DNA of 64,000 bases from Emydura subglobosa (lineage: Eukaryota > Chordata > Testudines > Chelidae). Below the pieces are notes generated by a model. That model searched no databases and was not told where the DNA came from. It saw only the letters and a program-made list of their open reading frames with translations. Every line of letters begins with the position of its first letter. Within the stretch, counting starts at the first letter, position 1. Both the position numbers and the translations under genes were made by a program. Shown piece after piece: positions 48,765-58,919 of the stretch. Location: NCBI GenBank assembly GCA_007922225.1, contig ML679974.1:4763105-4827104 (forward strand). The letters run 5' to 3'.

Positions 48765-49292
48765 GATAACCTTAATTCTGACATTTTGTAACTTTTGAGT
48801 GCTTGAGTTTGCAACCTTGAGTTTTGGCAGGTGTAATCTCCCAGGTTTTTAAAAGAGCAAATTGAAGAAAACAAATTCCATTATGTGGAATTATTCTGTC
48901 CTCTTCATGGGTCATCAACAAGATTGGAACCTTTAGATCAATGATACTTAGACTGAGGCTCAGGAATCACAAGTGGTTCTTTAATGTGTCTCCTGCAGCT
49001 CTTTGCAACACATGATATTAAAACACTATGTGATTTTTATATACATATATATATACACACACACATACAGAGAGAGAGAATGAAACAATAAATTCACACT
49101 ACTGTAGCTCTTTTGGGTAATGTTGATAGCTAATTTGGCTTCTGAAGCACTGATGTCTGAGTATCACTGCTTTAGATACATAGCACAGACTTCTACTACT
49201 TGAGCTAAAAGAGTAACTGATAATAGTAGGTTGTCATCTTCTACGTGAATCAGCCACTAGAGAGGGATGAGAAACTTTGCCAATTATAGATG
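48765..49292. repeat. Unclassified dispersed repeat, copy 2 (interrupted)
   Basis: Same family and direction as 10225-10615. It starts 'accttaattctgacatttt' and resumes after the MITE at 48939-49169 with 'atacatagcacagacttc...cttgagctaaaagagtaactgataatag'. The clean interruption shows that the MITE is younger than this copy. Confidence 0.6.
48939..49169. mobile_element. hAT-like MITE with 8-bp target duplication
   Basis: Its left end is CAATGATACTTAGACTGAG and its right end TGTCTGAGTATCACTG, which are inverted repeats with CA...TG ends. Both sides carry CTTTAGAT (48931-48938 and 49170-49177). 8-bp duplications are the hAT signature. The 231-bp body has no gene and contains a TA/CA/GA microsatellite at about 49038-49078. 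Confidence 0.85.
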
Positions 49293-49770
49293 GTATCCAA
49301 TATGCTAGACAGGAAAATGGTATTTTCTCCAATGTTGTAGGCCACAACAATTATTTGGAAGTCTTCAAACTGAAACAAAATTGCAGATCTGAATACTTAG
49401 ACCAGAAGCAGCTTGGGTACATTTTGATCCTTAGGCCATACTTACACACCTAAGCATGGAGAGGATACAATGTACAGTAGAAATATCTCCCAGACAAAAA
49501 GCAAGACTAGGAGGAACGTAAGCAACTTTCCTATTTAACTTGGAAAACAAATGGAGGCTCAAGAAAGCCTGGCTACACACAGAGGAGAGGAGAGAATAGC
49601 GATTATTCCCACTTTCAAACGTGATGGCTGTTCAACAAAGATTAAAAGGAACTTTATGTAAACATAGCATCCTTCAACTATTTAATCAGTGCCTTCATTA
49701 AATAGTTTTGTTGTATAACATTTCCCCTTTAGACAACACATTTACTGTAGGAAGAACATTTCTGATAAAG

Positions 49771-50089
49771 CAAGGGTTCCCAAACTTTTTGCAGGAGCAA
49801 CCCTATTCTAATGAATTATTTCCTTCCATGACCACAGACAGCATGGAGGACACCATTTTGTAGAGCAAAATGGCATCCGTCACATAGCTTAACCTTGCAC
49901 ACACCATATACGGGAGGCCACGATGCATGGAGAATACCATTTTGTAGAGCAAAACTGTGTTCTCCATGCATCGTGACCTCGCATGCACCATACATGCGAG
50001 GTCATGCTGTGCAGAGCAAAATGTCATCCTCCACACATTAAGGATTGCCATGATCCCATCTGTTGATTGTGCGACATCCTCGTGAGACA
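49771..50089. repeat. Hairpin-rich repeat, probable hAT derivative
   Basis: It begins 'caagggttcccaaacttttt', a start typical of hAT nonautonomous repeats. Inside are a repeated unit ('gcatggagga-caccattttgtagagcaaaa' at 49841 and again at 49925) and two adjacent perfect hairpins: 49919-49934 with 49960-49975 (16 bp), and 49975-49985 with 49993-50003 (11 bp). The right terminus is missing, apparently replaced by the MITE at 50090. Confidence 0.55.
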
Positions 50090-50304
50090 CAGTTAAGCTG
50101 ACCTAACCTCTGGTGCAGACAGCACTAGATCAATGGAAGAATTCTTCTGTCAACCTAGGGATTACCTCTTGGGGAGGTGGATTACCTACAGCGACAGGAG
50201 AACCCCTCCCAATGTGGTACTCAGTGTGTACACTGAAGCACTACAGCAACGCAGCTGCAGTACTGCAGGTCTGCCGCTACTGTTCTTTAAGTGTAGACAT
50301 AGCC
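50090..50304. mobile_element. MITE fragment (same terminus as 21973-22231)
   Basis: The right end GTGTAGACATAGCC equals the right end of the MITE at 21973-22231. Internal blocks ('ttaagctgacctaacctctgg', 'caatggaagaattcttctgtcaacctaggg') contain a short palindrome (GAAGAATTCTTC). The left terminus is absent, so this is a truncated copy. Confidence 0.65.
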
Positions 50305-52275
50305 AAAGTTACCTTGTGCTGTAGAGTATTACATGCAAATTAGAACAAACTACAGCTACAGCAGAGCCCGTACAGAATAAGCACACGGAACACTGGGTGT
50401 GTTTATTTAAACAATTACAGTACTAAGTTTCTTTTTGGGGGTATGGAAAGGATGATTTTGGTTTACTTTTCTCTTTGATTGTTCACATATAATTGACTTT
50501 CAAATTACACATCTTCATGTTAAGATACAAACAAGATGTGCATACATACATTACATGGTGAAACAAAGTGCTTTTTTACTGTTTAGACAAATCCAGAATT
50601 TGGCAGTATATAACCAAAAAGATTTTTGCGATTTATAATAAGGTGGGTCATTTAAAACATTCTATTCTCCCCCCATCCTCCAACAGACATGAGAGCACTA
50701 ACACACTGGTAATTTAGATTTTGCTCCTTTGGGAAACATTGATTACATTTAATAATATGGCACTGGTCCCTAAAAGCTTTTTGGTATACTGTACATACAG
50801 CCTAAAGATTTGTTTAAACTGAAGGACATTTGCACGAAGCTACTTGCTGAACAGAGTGATTAATATGCAAAGCTCGAAACTGTGATCATGTGAAATTTTC
50901 AGCATGCTTCTGTGACTGAAATTGTACAGATACTGAATAAACTGGTTAACAGCAGTGTTCCCTTAACTATGAAAAGAATATTTCTCTCAGTGCTTACATT
51001 TCATTTACTTTTCATCCAGTACAGTCACGATTGTGCATTTTGCCTTTCAAGTATTTAATGAAAGGACACTTGCATAAAAGTAAAAGCAAAAATGTGTGCG
51101 CATCACAATGATTGTTGACAAAATTCCAGCTAAATTTAAATTTGAGAACATGCTTATTACTGTCATAAATAGCGTCAACAAATTCTGCCATGAGCCATAA
51201 GCTGTGCAGGTTAATACCACATGAACAGAACAATTTTGAACCGCAGTGCAGGTCAGATGATTGGTCAGCACTAATTTGGAAAACAAAGCAATAGTGCATA
51301 ATTTTCAAATTTTAGGATTCTGATATACATATGGGAAAGCCTTTGTTACTTTCTATATTTAATATAATAAAATTTAATATGCTATAAATATCTCTATAAA
51401 GAGAAAAAATTACAATGGATGACACCAAGACTGTGTAGGAAGGTACTGTCACAATTCCTACTTTCTGTTTCTTTGTTGCCTTATGTAGGTTCAACTGCTG
51501 GATTTGTCCATCAAAACATAAAAGTGACAAGATCCGTATAACCTCACTATATCCCTCCATTTGTAAGAGGTACATGCAGATAAACACTATTATGACCTGC
51601 TATTAATATAGATACTTTGTGCAAGTCAATTCAGTATCCCTTCTGCCTTCAAAACAAATGTTCACCTGCCCTTAATTAACAGGAGGTAAATACACACAAT
51701 GAAGGAGGTCACCTACTGTTAATCCTATTTATCAACAGGCTTTTAGTCTTCATGAAGTGCCCAACATTACATTAATCCCAGAGATTTATCAAATAAATCC
51801 ATAATTTATTTTAAATAGCTAAAAATAGAAACCGCATCATTTCAGAGTCCTTTTGACATGATTATAAAGCTATTACGAGAAAGAGGACTATTTTTAACAA
51901 ACAACATTTTACTCCAAATTAAAGTGCAGCAGCTGTGTAAAGAATTTACCATTTAACATTTTTCTGGGCTCCAAATGTTTACTTAGAATAAAAAAATCTA
52001 GTTTATGTACAATTATACTCAAAATGGGAAGTGGTCATTGTCTACCTGCTAATTGGGAGGAAAGTTGCTTCTTTAAGCCAACTGTTGAGTTTGTTTACAT
52101 CAAATGTGTGTTGACATTTTAGGAACTAGGGAGAGAACATGTAGTATCATTAGGGATGACCTGGCTCAGATTATGGGAAACAGCATGGTTGACAACGTGT
52201 ATGCACATGCTCCAGTCAGAGAATATTTTATGAGGTAAACAATGTGGTGTGGAATAGAAAGATCAAGGTTGGGAA
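50305..52275. other. AT-rich intron DNA
   Basis: No gene. Around 51010-51310 two overlapping minus-strand frames stay open for 80-98 codons without splice signals or protein motifs. The sequence there is more balanced than its flanks, so it could be a conserved non-coding element, which cannot be judged from one genome. Confidence 0.35.
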
Positions 52276-52279
52276 TTCA

Positions 52280-52465
52280 GAAAGCTCCAAGTTCTGATGA
52301 CTGACGATGTGTGAACTTATAAAAGTCCCTTCACTTCTCTGCCTCAGTTTCCCCATCTGTAAGATACAATATTTTACATATCTACCGTCCAAATGTTTTA
52401 GAAATCAGTTGTTTGTGTAGTGCTTTGAACATTTAAAACCCTGTGTAAGTGCTAAATAATCTTAA
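52280..52465 (+). repeat. MIR-type SINE
   Basis: 'tctctgcctcagtttccccatctgtaag' followed by 'tttgtgtagtgctttgaaca' and 'gtaagtgctaaataat' is the sense MIR core and tail. It is one of the clearest MIR copies in the window. Confidence 0.8.
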
Positions 52466-53150
52466 AAAGGAGGAGTTCACAAAATTAATCAGAAAAGCTG
52501 GCAGATTTCTTTAAGGCTGAGCACATTTGCAATCAACAAAATATAACCAATGATGTGTCAACTAAACTATGCTAAGTCGACAAATAAGATTCCATCCATG
52601 CAAGCCACTAGTCTTAAAACAAAAGGTTGGTGTAATAGGTAAGTCTTGCAATATGCATAGAAGGTTGGACTGATGGAAAAATTGCAGAATCATGCTCCAA
52701 GTGCTCTAGTTTTCAAATTTCAGTAGTGTGAGCAAAAAATGTTCCAGATAACCCTAACTGTCAAGAGAGTGTATAGCCACATTGGGAGAAAAATTGCCTG
52801 AGTTCACCAAGATTATCTGCAGAGGCCTTTATTTTATAACAGAGAGTAATCTTCTAGTAAAGGAACAACTCCCCCTAGCTTTCTTCTGGCTCCAAAAATC
52901 AAAAGGAATCCACCTTGGCCACAGATATTTCAAGTTTCTATCTTTTTGGCAATTATATTTGTACACTTATCTATGCAATCTCATAGTCAAAATAGGCCTT
53001 AAATTCAAACACTGGTTTTTGATAGAGAACTATATAGATAAAAGTAAGGGATGTTTTAATACTCAAAAGATAACTTGCACCTTGTTTAAGGTTAAGGTGG
53101 TTCCAAATAGAAAAAGGACAGAAGTGAACATTCAGCTACATAGCTCTTAC

Positions 53151-53336
53151 CTGTTGGAGCCTGCTCTTTCTTGACTTTTTTGAACCTTTTAGCTCTCTTC
53201 CTTCCCTCTGGAACAGACTCTGAATAGGAATCTGTTTCATCAAGCTCTGTGTCTTGGACTTCTCTCTCTTCCATATCATCAGAGCCAGTTTCCTCTTGAA
53301 TAGGACTCATACTTCTTTTTCCCACTGTGCTGGTAG
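53151..53336 (-). CDS. Internal coding exon of an unidentified gene
   Basis: On the minus strand a consensus acceptor (TTCAGTTTTACAG) precedes 53336 and a near-perfect donor (CAACAG|GTAAGAG) follows 53151. The 186-nt exon starts with 2 nt and ends with 1 nt of a codon, so it is symmetric (phase 1-1) and could be skipped without a frame change. It encodes STVGKRSMSPIQEE, an acidic part (SDDMEEREVQDTELDETDS), then a basic cluster (GRKRAKRFKKVKKEQ). The SP motif and acidic-basic pattern suggest a disordered, phosphorylatable linker with a nuclear-localisation-like patch; that function is inference. The next exon in phase is 34826-34878. I could not place the protein in a family. Confidence 0.75.
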
Positions 53337-55875
53337 CTGTAAAACTGAAATTAAAAAAAAAAAATCAAGACAACACGGTCAACTTGATGGAATGAATACA
53401 GCAAGACTATTTAATGAAACAGGTGGGTCTGGCTGCTGTATACCAAAATTAAAAATACTCATGGCCAGCTATAAATTTTAGTAATAATGACAGTTCACCA
53501 TATTGACTGCATAAATTGTCTGGAAAATAATGGAGTCTAAAAATTACTTTGCCCAGTAGAAGATTTGTCTAGCTGCAGTGGTCTATAAAACTGATATCAC
53601 ATTTTCATTTTGTTAGATGCAGAACAATCCATTCTTTGTACAAGAATATTTTATATTTTTGCCCTACTTTGATCAGAACATTTTTTAGCTCCATAAAAAC
53701 ACTAATTAAACTAGTATCGAAGACAACTGTATTTTATGAAGACACTGTGAGGGTTTAACATATCTTCAGACTCAGCTACAAAAGCAGCCCAGTAAGACAT
53801 TGAAAAATTGATCTGCTATTTGTTATAGCCCTGAGATTTATGTGAAATTTACAAATTCCACATGCTCGCTTTTTCACTTCTCCTTTGGATTGTAAATAAT
53901 CTTAAGAATATTTGTTGAGTAATAGAGATAAAGCAATCAATTTAAATCAGGTCTCTTAGAAAGTAAAGATTTCCTGCTACTTATCCAGCATGTAAAATCT
54001 ATTCATCAAAATAAAACTGCACCTTCTCTTGTTCCTCTATAGACTACTTAGCCATAATATACTAAATTCATCAAGACTTGATTAAAAACTAAGGTATGAA
54101 CAGAATTATAACCACATTTTATTCAAAGTGCATTGAAATTACACTGCACAAGATAGTTTCACCTTTTAATTCCACTGGAATTCCACTGTAATTTGCCATT
54201 AGAGCAAAAATTCTTGGACATAAAACAAAGGTAAGCAAATATGTGTAATGCAGCACTAAATTAACCTAGCTCAAAGAACAATTACTGTAAAATAATTGCT
54301 GTGTATCTGAACATTAGATACTTGTTTAAACGTAACTGTATATTAACACTTTTTGAACAAGCCATTTTAAGACTATACTAAATTCATGCTTATAAAACTT
54401 CAACTTTTCCGTTAACAATTTAAAATGACTTCTCACACTGCTGTATTCACCAGTTCCTTCACAAACACTCTTACATAAATAAAAATGTAATATCTGTGTT
54501 GAAAAGCATAAAAAAGCCTGATATCACATCACAAGGTAATATGGCTCTTCAACAATCCTTTAGAGGAATTCCAATTTAATTATATTTTTGGCTTCAAGAC
54601 GAAATTTTTTTGCAGTGGATTCAGCAGAACTTCTAATTTAGAATGTCTTCTTTTTGGGATACCCAAAGGCACTAAAATACAAAACATATGACTAAAACTC
54701 ATGCTCTTTCTTCCACTTCAGGGCAATACACCATTTGGTCTGAATGAATAGCTGGATTCTCCTCTCAACATTCAGAGACAAGAGGCCTTCCTTTAAAGTC
54801 TCTTATAAGATCTTCTTAAGTCACACCATGACTACCATCGACAACCACTTGAGGGCTAGTTAGCTAAAAAAATTCAGATGGCCAAAAAAAGCAGAAAAAA
54901 ACTATTTATGATATACATCTACTCTCAAAATCATAGTAAAACTGGATCTTGAGTTTTGGACTAAAATTGAAGTAACAGAAGAGAAGTTAGGACATGAGGT
55001 TTCAGGCGTTCAGAAAATGAAGAACCCAACCATGATTTAAGACTTCTTCTAAAAAATAGCTAAATAAAAAAAATGTGACTTTTGAGGAAAAATATTAGTT
55101 CCAATGAACAAAAGAGCTGAAAATGTGGGGAAAAGTTGGGGTAAGAAATTGAATAGTTATGTATTCTGATCTGATAGTTTACAGGGGTACTCAAAGCACT
55201 GGTATCTCAAAAGGGAACCTGTTGTCTTTTTCCAAAACATATTCTCATTTTAAAAGTTTTAAATCAGGATCATGTCCCTCCCACACAGCTGCACGGGAAG
55301 ACTTGCAGCACAATGGTATTAGTAGTCGTGGACTGCACGAAGTGGAAAATTTAAAATAATTCTAGGACCTAATTTTTGCCTGCAAATTTCTGGAAGAAAC
55401 ATCAGGCAAGCATCATAGAGACAGAATAGAGTGCAGAGACCAAAGTGCACAATCAGTAACCAAGAACTGCTAACAGGCAAGTTGCTTTCACTACTTGTGT
55501 GAAGTGTTCTCATTTTATTTATGGTAACATATTTTCTGTTTTTTCAACTTCTTGTTAAGACAAAGTTACAACAAAATGTGTTAACACACTACATCCTACA
55601 TTACTTATTCAGGATCAGATTAATATTCTATAAATCTGGCTAAAAATTCTGGGTTGGTGGTTAGGAGCCCTGTTCCTCCGTGTACACTAAAAACCGTGAC
55701 CAAATTTCTAAAAACCCATACCTATCCTCTTTTTGGTGCTGCTCTTGTTTACATACTTGGTATGAAAGATTTTCTATTACAAGAACATATTTTACTATAC
55801 CACAATTTCGTAGGAGGAGCATTATTTTTCCAATAAAAATTCTAATGCAATCTAAATTCTAGCTAACAATAAAAA
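53337..55875. other. Intron DNA upstream of the exon
   Basis: No further exon with convincing signals was found here. Overlapping plus-strand frames near 55650-55860 have no splice context. Confidence 0.4.
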
Positions 55876-55879
55876 AAAT

Positions 55880-57720
55880 TGTTGTTCTGTTTAAAATGTA
55901 GATTTTTTTTTACTGGAGAATTAAGTAAGCAGGTCAGGAGATCTCTAGGAAGCTGGCATTTTGTCATAAGATGCATCTCTTTAAAAACCGCTTTCCAAAA
56001 CCATCTAATTTCTAGACAAAATCACCATATGCACAAGTATGTTCCTCTGTTCCTGAGACTCCAACAGAGCGCCTCCTTAGTAGCAAAAATAGGATTGATT
56101 TCTACACGGAGTCAAATGCCATCTACACAGTAATTTTTTTACAAATTGAAGATCTATATACCTTTTGAAACATATAGACCCACTCATCCAGAGCAATTTG
56201 TCCAAATCCTTCTCCCATCTTTTCACCTGGGCTGTTTTCTTATAAATATCTTTCAATCAAAATTGTGTGTGCACATGTGTGTGTGTCTCTCTCTCTAACC
56301 TTAGAAGTGAAACCTTTTGTTGTTCCAGGTTGCACCTGGGTTTACTCCAAAAGCGCAGTTAAAGATCTAGATAGAGATGCTTTGTAATCATATTTCAATA
56401 TAAAATGTTTTACTTGTAAATAATGAAAACACAAGATCTCTACATTATTACATAGCTCTTGACAGGAGCAAGGAACAGCTGTCTGATTGAGTAACGTCAG
56501 CTCTTATTCACAACGAACAGTTACTTCGATATTTCCTGGGGATAAATTCCTGATTAGTAATGCCAGTAGCTAAGGTAGACGACCTCAGCAACAGGAATGT
56601 AAAACATTTTTCCAAAGCTGCTAAAATGGTCTGGATAGATTGTTTGTTTTTTTTTAAATTTTTGATGACAAATTTCTTTGCAACCCAACAATTATTATGA
56701 ATAGCTGTATTGGACTCCAGTCCTGTTAAGAGTTTTATCTACTGTTTGGATAGTCTATTGGTAATCCAATTGAGCAAATCTTTTAATTGTAATGCATAAT
56801 ACTAATAAGCCAAATTAGGGAAAGCTATTCCACCTCCATTTGTAGGCTTATACAGAATTTTAAAATTCACCATTTTTCCTTTTATGTTTCCATATGAATT
56901 TTAATAACACATCCTGACATGTTTAAAGTCATGTCAGGGACACATACAGGGATGAAATGAAACAAAAGCTATAGTTCAGGAGGATCTTCATCTTTACCAA
57001 GACTATCCTACCTAGCCAAGAAATTTCATATTTGTTCCATTCCTCCAAGTCTCCTTTTACTCCGTATTTACTACAGGTAACTTACCTTAAAAAGATTTGT
57101 ATTTCTCAACAATATTTACTCCTACATATTTCGAAGATTTCTTTACCCATTTAAATTTATGTCGCTGACAGTTTAAAATTTCAGATTTATCATAGTTCAG
57201 TTTGAAGCTTGATTCCTGCCCAAATTCCAAAGTCAATTGTCCTATAATTTCTAAGGAGGCTTCTGGATCTTGCACATGTAACAGGACATTGTCAGAGTAC
57301 AAAGCTATTTGTGTTCTAATCCAGAAGTTGTTTTGATGCCTTTACCAAGGGGCTGTTTTTTGCATTAATTGCAGACAATGAGGGGGATAATGGACAGCCC
57401 TGTCTTGTATCCCTATACAAATTAAAAAGAGGGGACCAATGACCATTAATCAAAGCATACATTCAAGCAGATATGCCCCTACAAAATTGATTTCCAAAAT
57501 CTGTCTGAATACCCACTCTAGCCAGTCAAAGGCGTTCTCAGCATCTAAACAAAGCAGTGCACATGAAGAACTGCTATAATTAACATAGATCAAATTCAGA
57601 ATTCTTCTGATGTTATCAGAGAGATGCCTTCCAGCAACAGACCCAGATTGTTTAGGATGAACATATTTGAGCAAGATGATATTCAATCTGTTTATAGCAG
57701 CTCGGCATAAATGTTAGCAT
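55880..57720 (-). mobile_element. L1 LINE ORF2, RT to C-terminus (antisense)
   Basis: On the minus strand the L1-type RT is visible in order: LCLDAENAFDWLEW (57450-57686), then after a frame break YSDNVLL at about 57282-57302 (YADD is usual, so a catalytic Asp is lost), then SFKLNYDKSE. Further on are the C-terminal block 'DEWVYMFQKVYRSS' (about 56150-56190) and FWKAVFKEMHLMTKCQLPRD (about 55935-55995). The order and motifs fit vertebrate L1. It is broken by many stops. Confidence 0.8.
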
Positions 57721-57724
57721 TCAC

Positions 57725-58155
57725 ATTAAAGAAATAGGTCTTTAGGGTGGTTTAGGTTGGACATTAGGAAAAACTTCCTGTCAGGTAGTTAAGAACCGGA
57801 GTAAATTACCTAGGAAGCTTGTGGAATCTCCATTATTGCAGATTTTTAAGAGCAGATTAGACAAACACCTGTCAGGCATGGTCAAGATGAGGGGGTTCTC
57901 AAACATTTTTTTGCTGGGGTCACTGTTGAAAATATTTCAGGCCCCCTCCAAAAGTGATGATCCCCCCCCATACCATGCCACCCCTACCAGCATGACAGCT
58001 CGCAGCCTCCCCCCCCCCAATAACCTTGTGACCTGCTGAGGGGTCACGACCCCCAGGTTGAGAACCCCTAGTCTAGATAATACTTTAGTCCTGCTATAAG
58101 TGCAGGGATAGATGAACTCTCAAAGTCTCTTTCAGTCCTACAATTCTATGATTCT
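57725..58155 (+). mobile_element. CR1 LINE 3' tail between the two L1 pieces
   Basis: 'ggttggacattaggaaaaacttc', 'tggaatctccattattgcag', 'gattagacaaacacctgtcaggcatgg', then after the MITE 'ctagataatactttagtcctgc' and the terminal 'cctacaattctatgattc'. This is a 5'-truncated CR1 of a tail type different from that of the CR1 at 38225-41110. It lies between L1 ORF2 and L1 ORF1 sequence. Confidence 0.85.
57889..58070. mobile_element. hAT-like MITE inside the CR1 tail
   Basis: Inverted ends are GGGGGTTCTCAAAC and GTTGAGAACCCCT. The CR1 sequence is interrupted exactly here, and the 8 bp GTCAAGAT (57881-57888) and GTCTAGAT (58071-58078) are the duplicated target, with one mismatch from later mutation. 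The body (182 bp) has C-rich runs. It has no coding capacity. Confidence 0.88.
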
Positions 58156-58915
58156 TCCTCTAGGTCAGTAATAATGTCTGATTGCTTGTTTAATCCTGTT
58201 TCCACATCTGACATTTTCCCATTAATCTCATTAATTTCATTTTTTTATATTTTTAATGTAATCCTGGAACTCCTCCTTCATCTCCTTATTCATCTTTTTT
58301 ATTTCTAACAGGATGTCCTTCAGGTCACCCTTAGTGATGATGCTTCTCCACCTGCCTCCATAGTTCATTTGCTGGAGGGGGAGTTTCTCTTTTTTGTGAC
58401 TACATTTGTTTTTGCAGGAGAGAGGGGAAATAAATCTTTGTATGGGAGGATTTTTTTCCCCCTTTCCCAGACATCTAGATCTTCTTTTCCTTCCTCGCTT
58501 GTTGTTCCTCTTTCAATATGGTTGTTGCTATACTTCTTCTGTGTCTGACCTTTCCAAAGAGGCCATTGCCATACTTTCTCCCCCATACACAATAGTACAA
58601 ATTTTTTTTATTAAGCAAAAAAAAAAAACAAAAACAAAAACAAACAAACAAAAAAAAACCTCATTACATTCATCCACTGTCTCTTTAGGGGATGATGCGA
58701 GTCCATATTTAGCATCTCTAAGCTTGCAGTCATTAAGACGTTCTGCAGGCTGATGGCACTGGATTCTATTGCTGGATTTTCTCCCCCCGAGGCTGCTTTC
58801 TGAGACTGGGATCTGACAGCTCTCTTCAACTTTCCCCCTCATCCCCTCTTTTCCAAACCAGCTCCATGGGTAGTTATTCATATTTAGGGCAGAGATCTTT
58901 GGCTTCAAGTTGCCT
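58140..58915 (-). mobile_element. L1 ORF1 5' part (antisense)
   Basis: The minus strand encodes a Lys/Glu-rich heptad-like stretch (DLKDILLEIKKMNKEMKEEF, about 58270-58340), as in the coiled coil of L1 ORF1 proteins. Upstream of it is a basic, low-complexity N-terminus, broken by stops. The remaining ORF1 and the L1 endonuclease are absent, so this and the ORF2 piece are either an internally deleted copy or two insertions. An A/C-rich run lies at 58617-58660. Confidence 0.55.
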
Positions 58916-58919
58916 TGGT

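Noticed and set aside
51012..51308. 98- and 79-codon minus-strand frames
   Set aside because: No acceptor or donor at the borders, no domain, and the two frames overlap.
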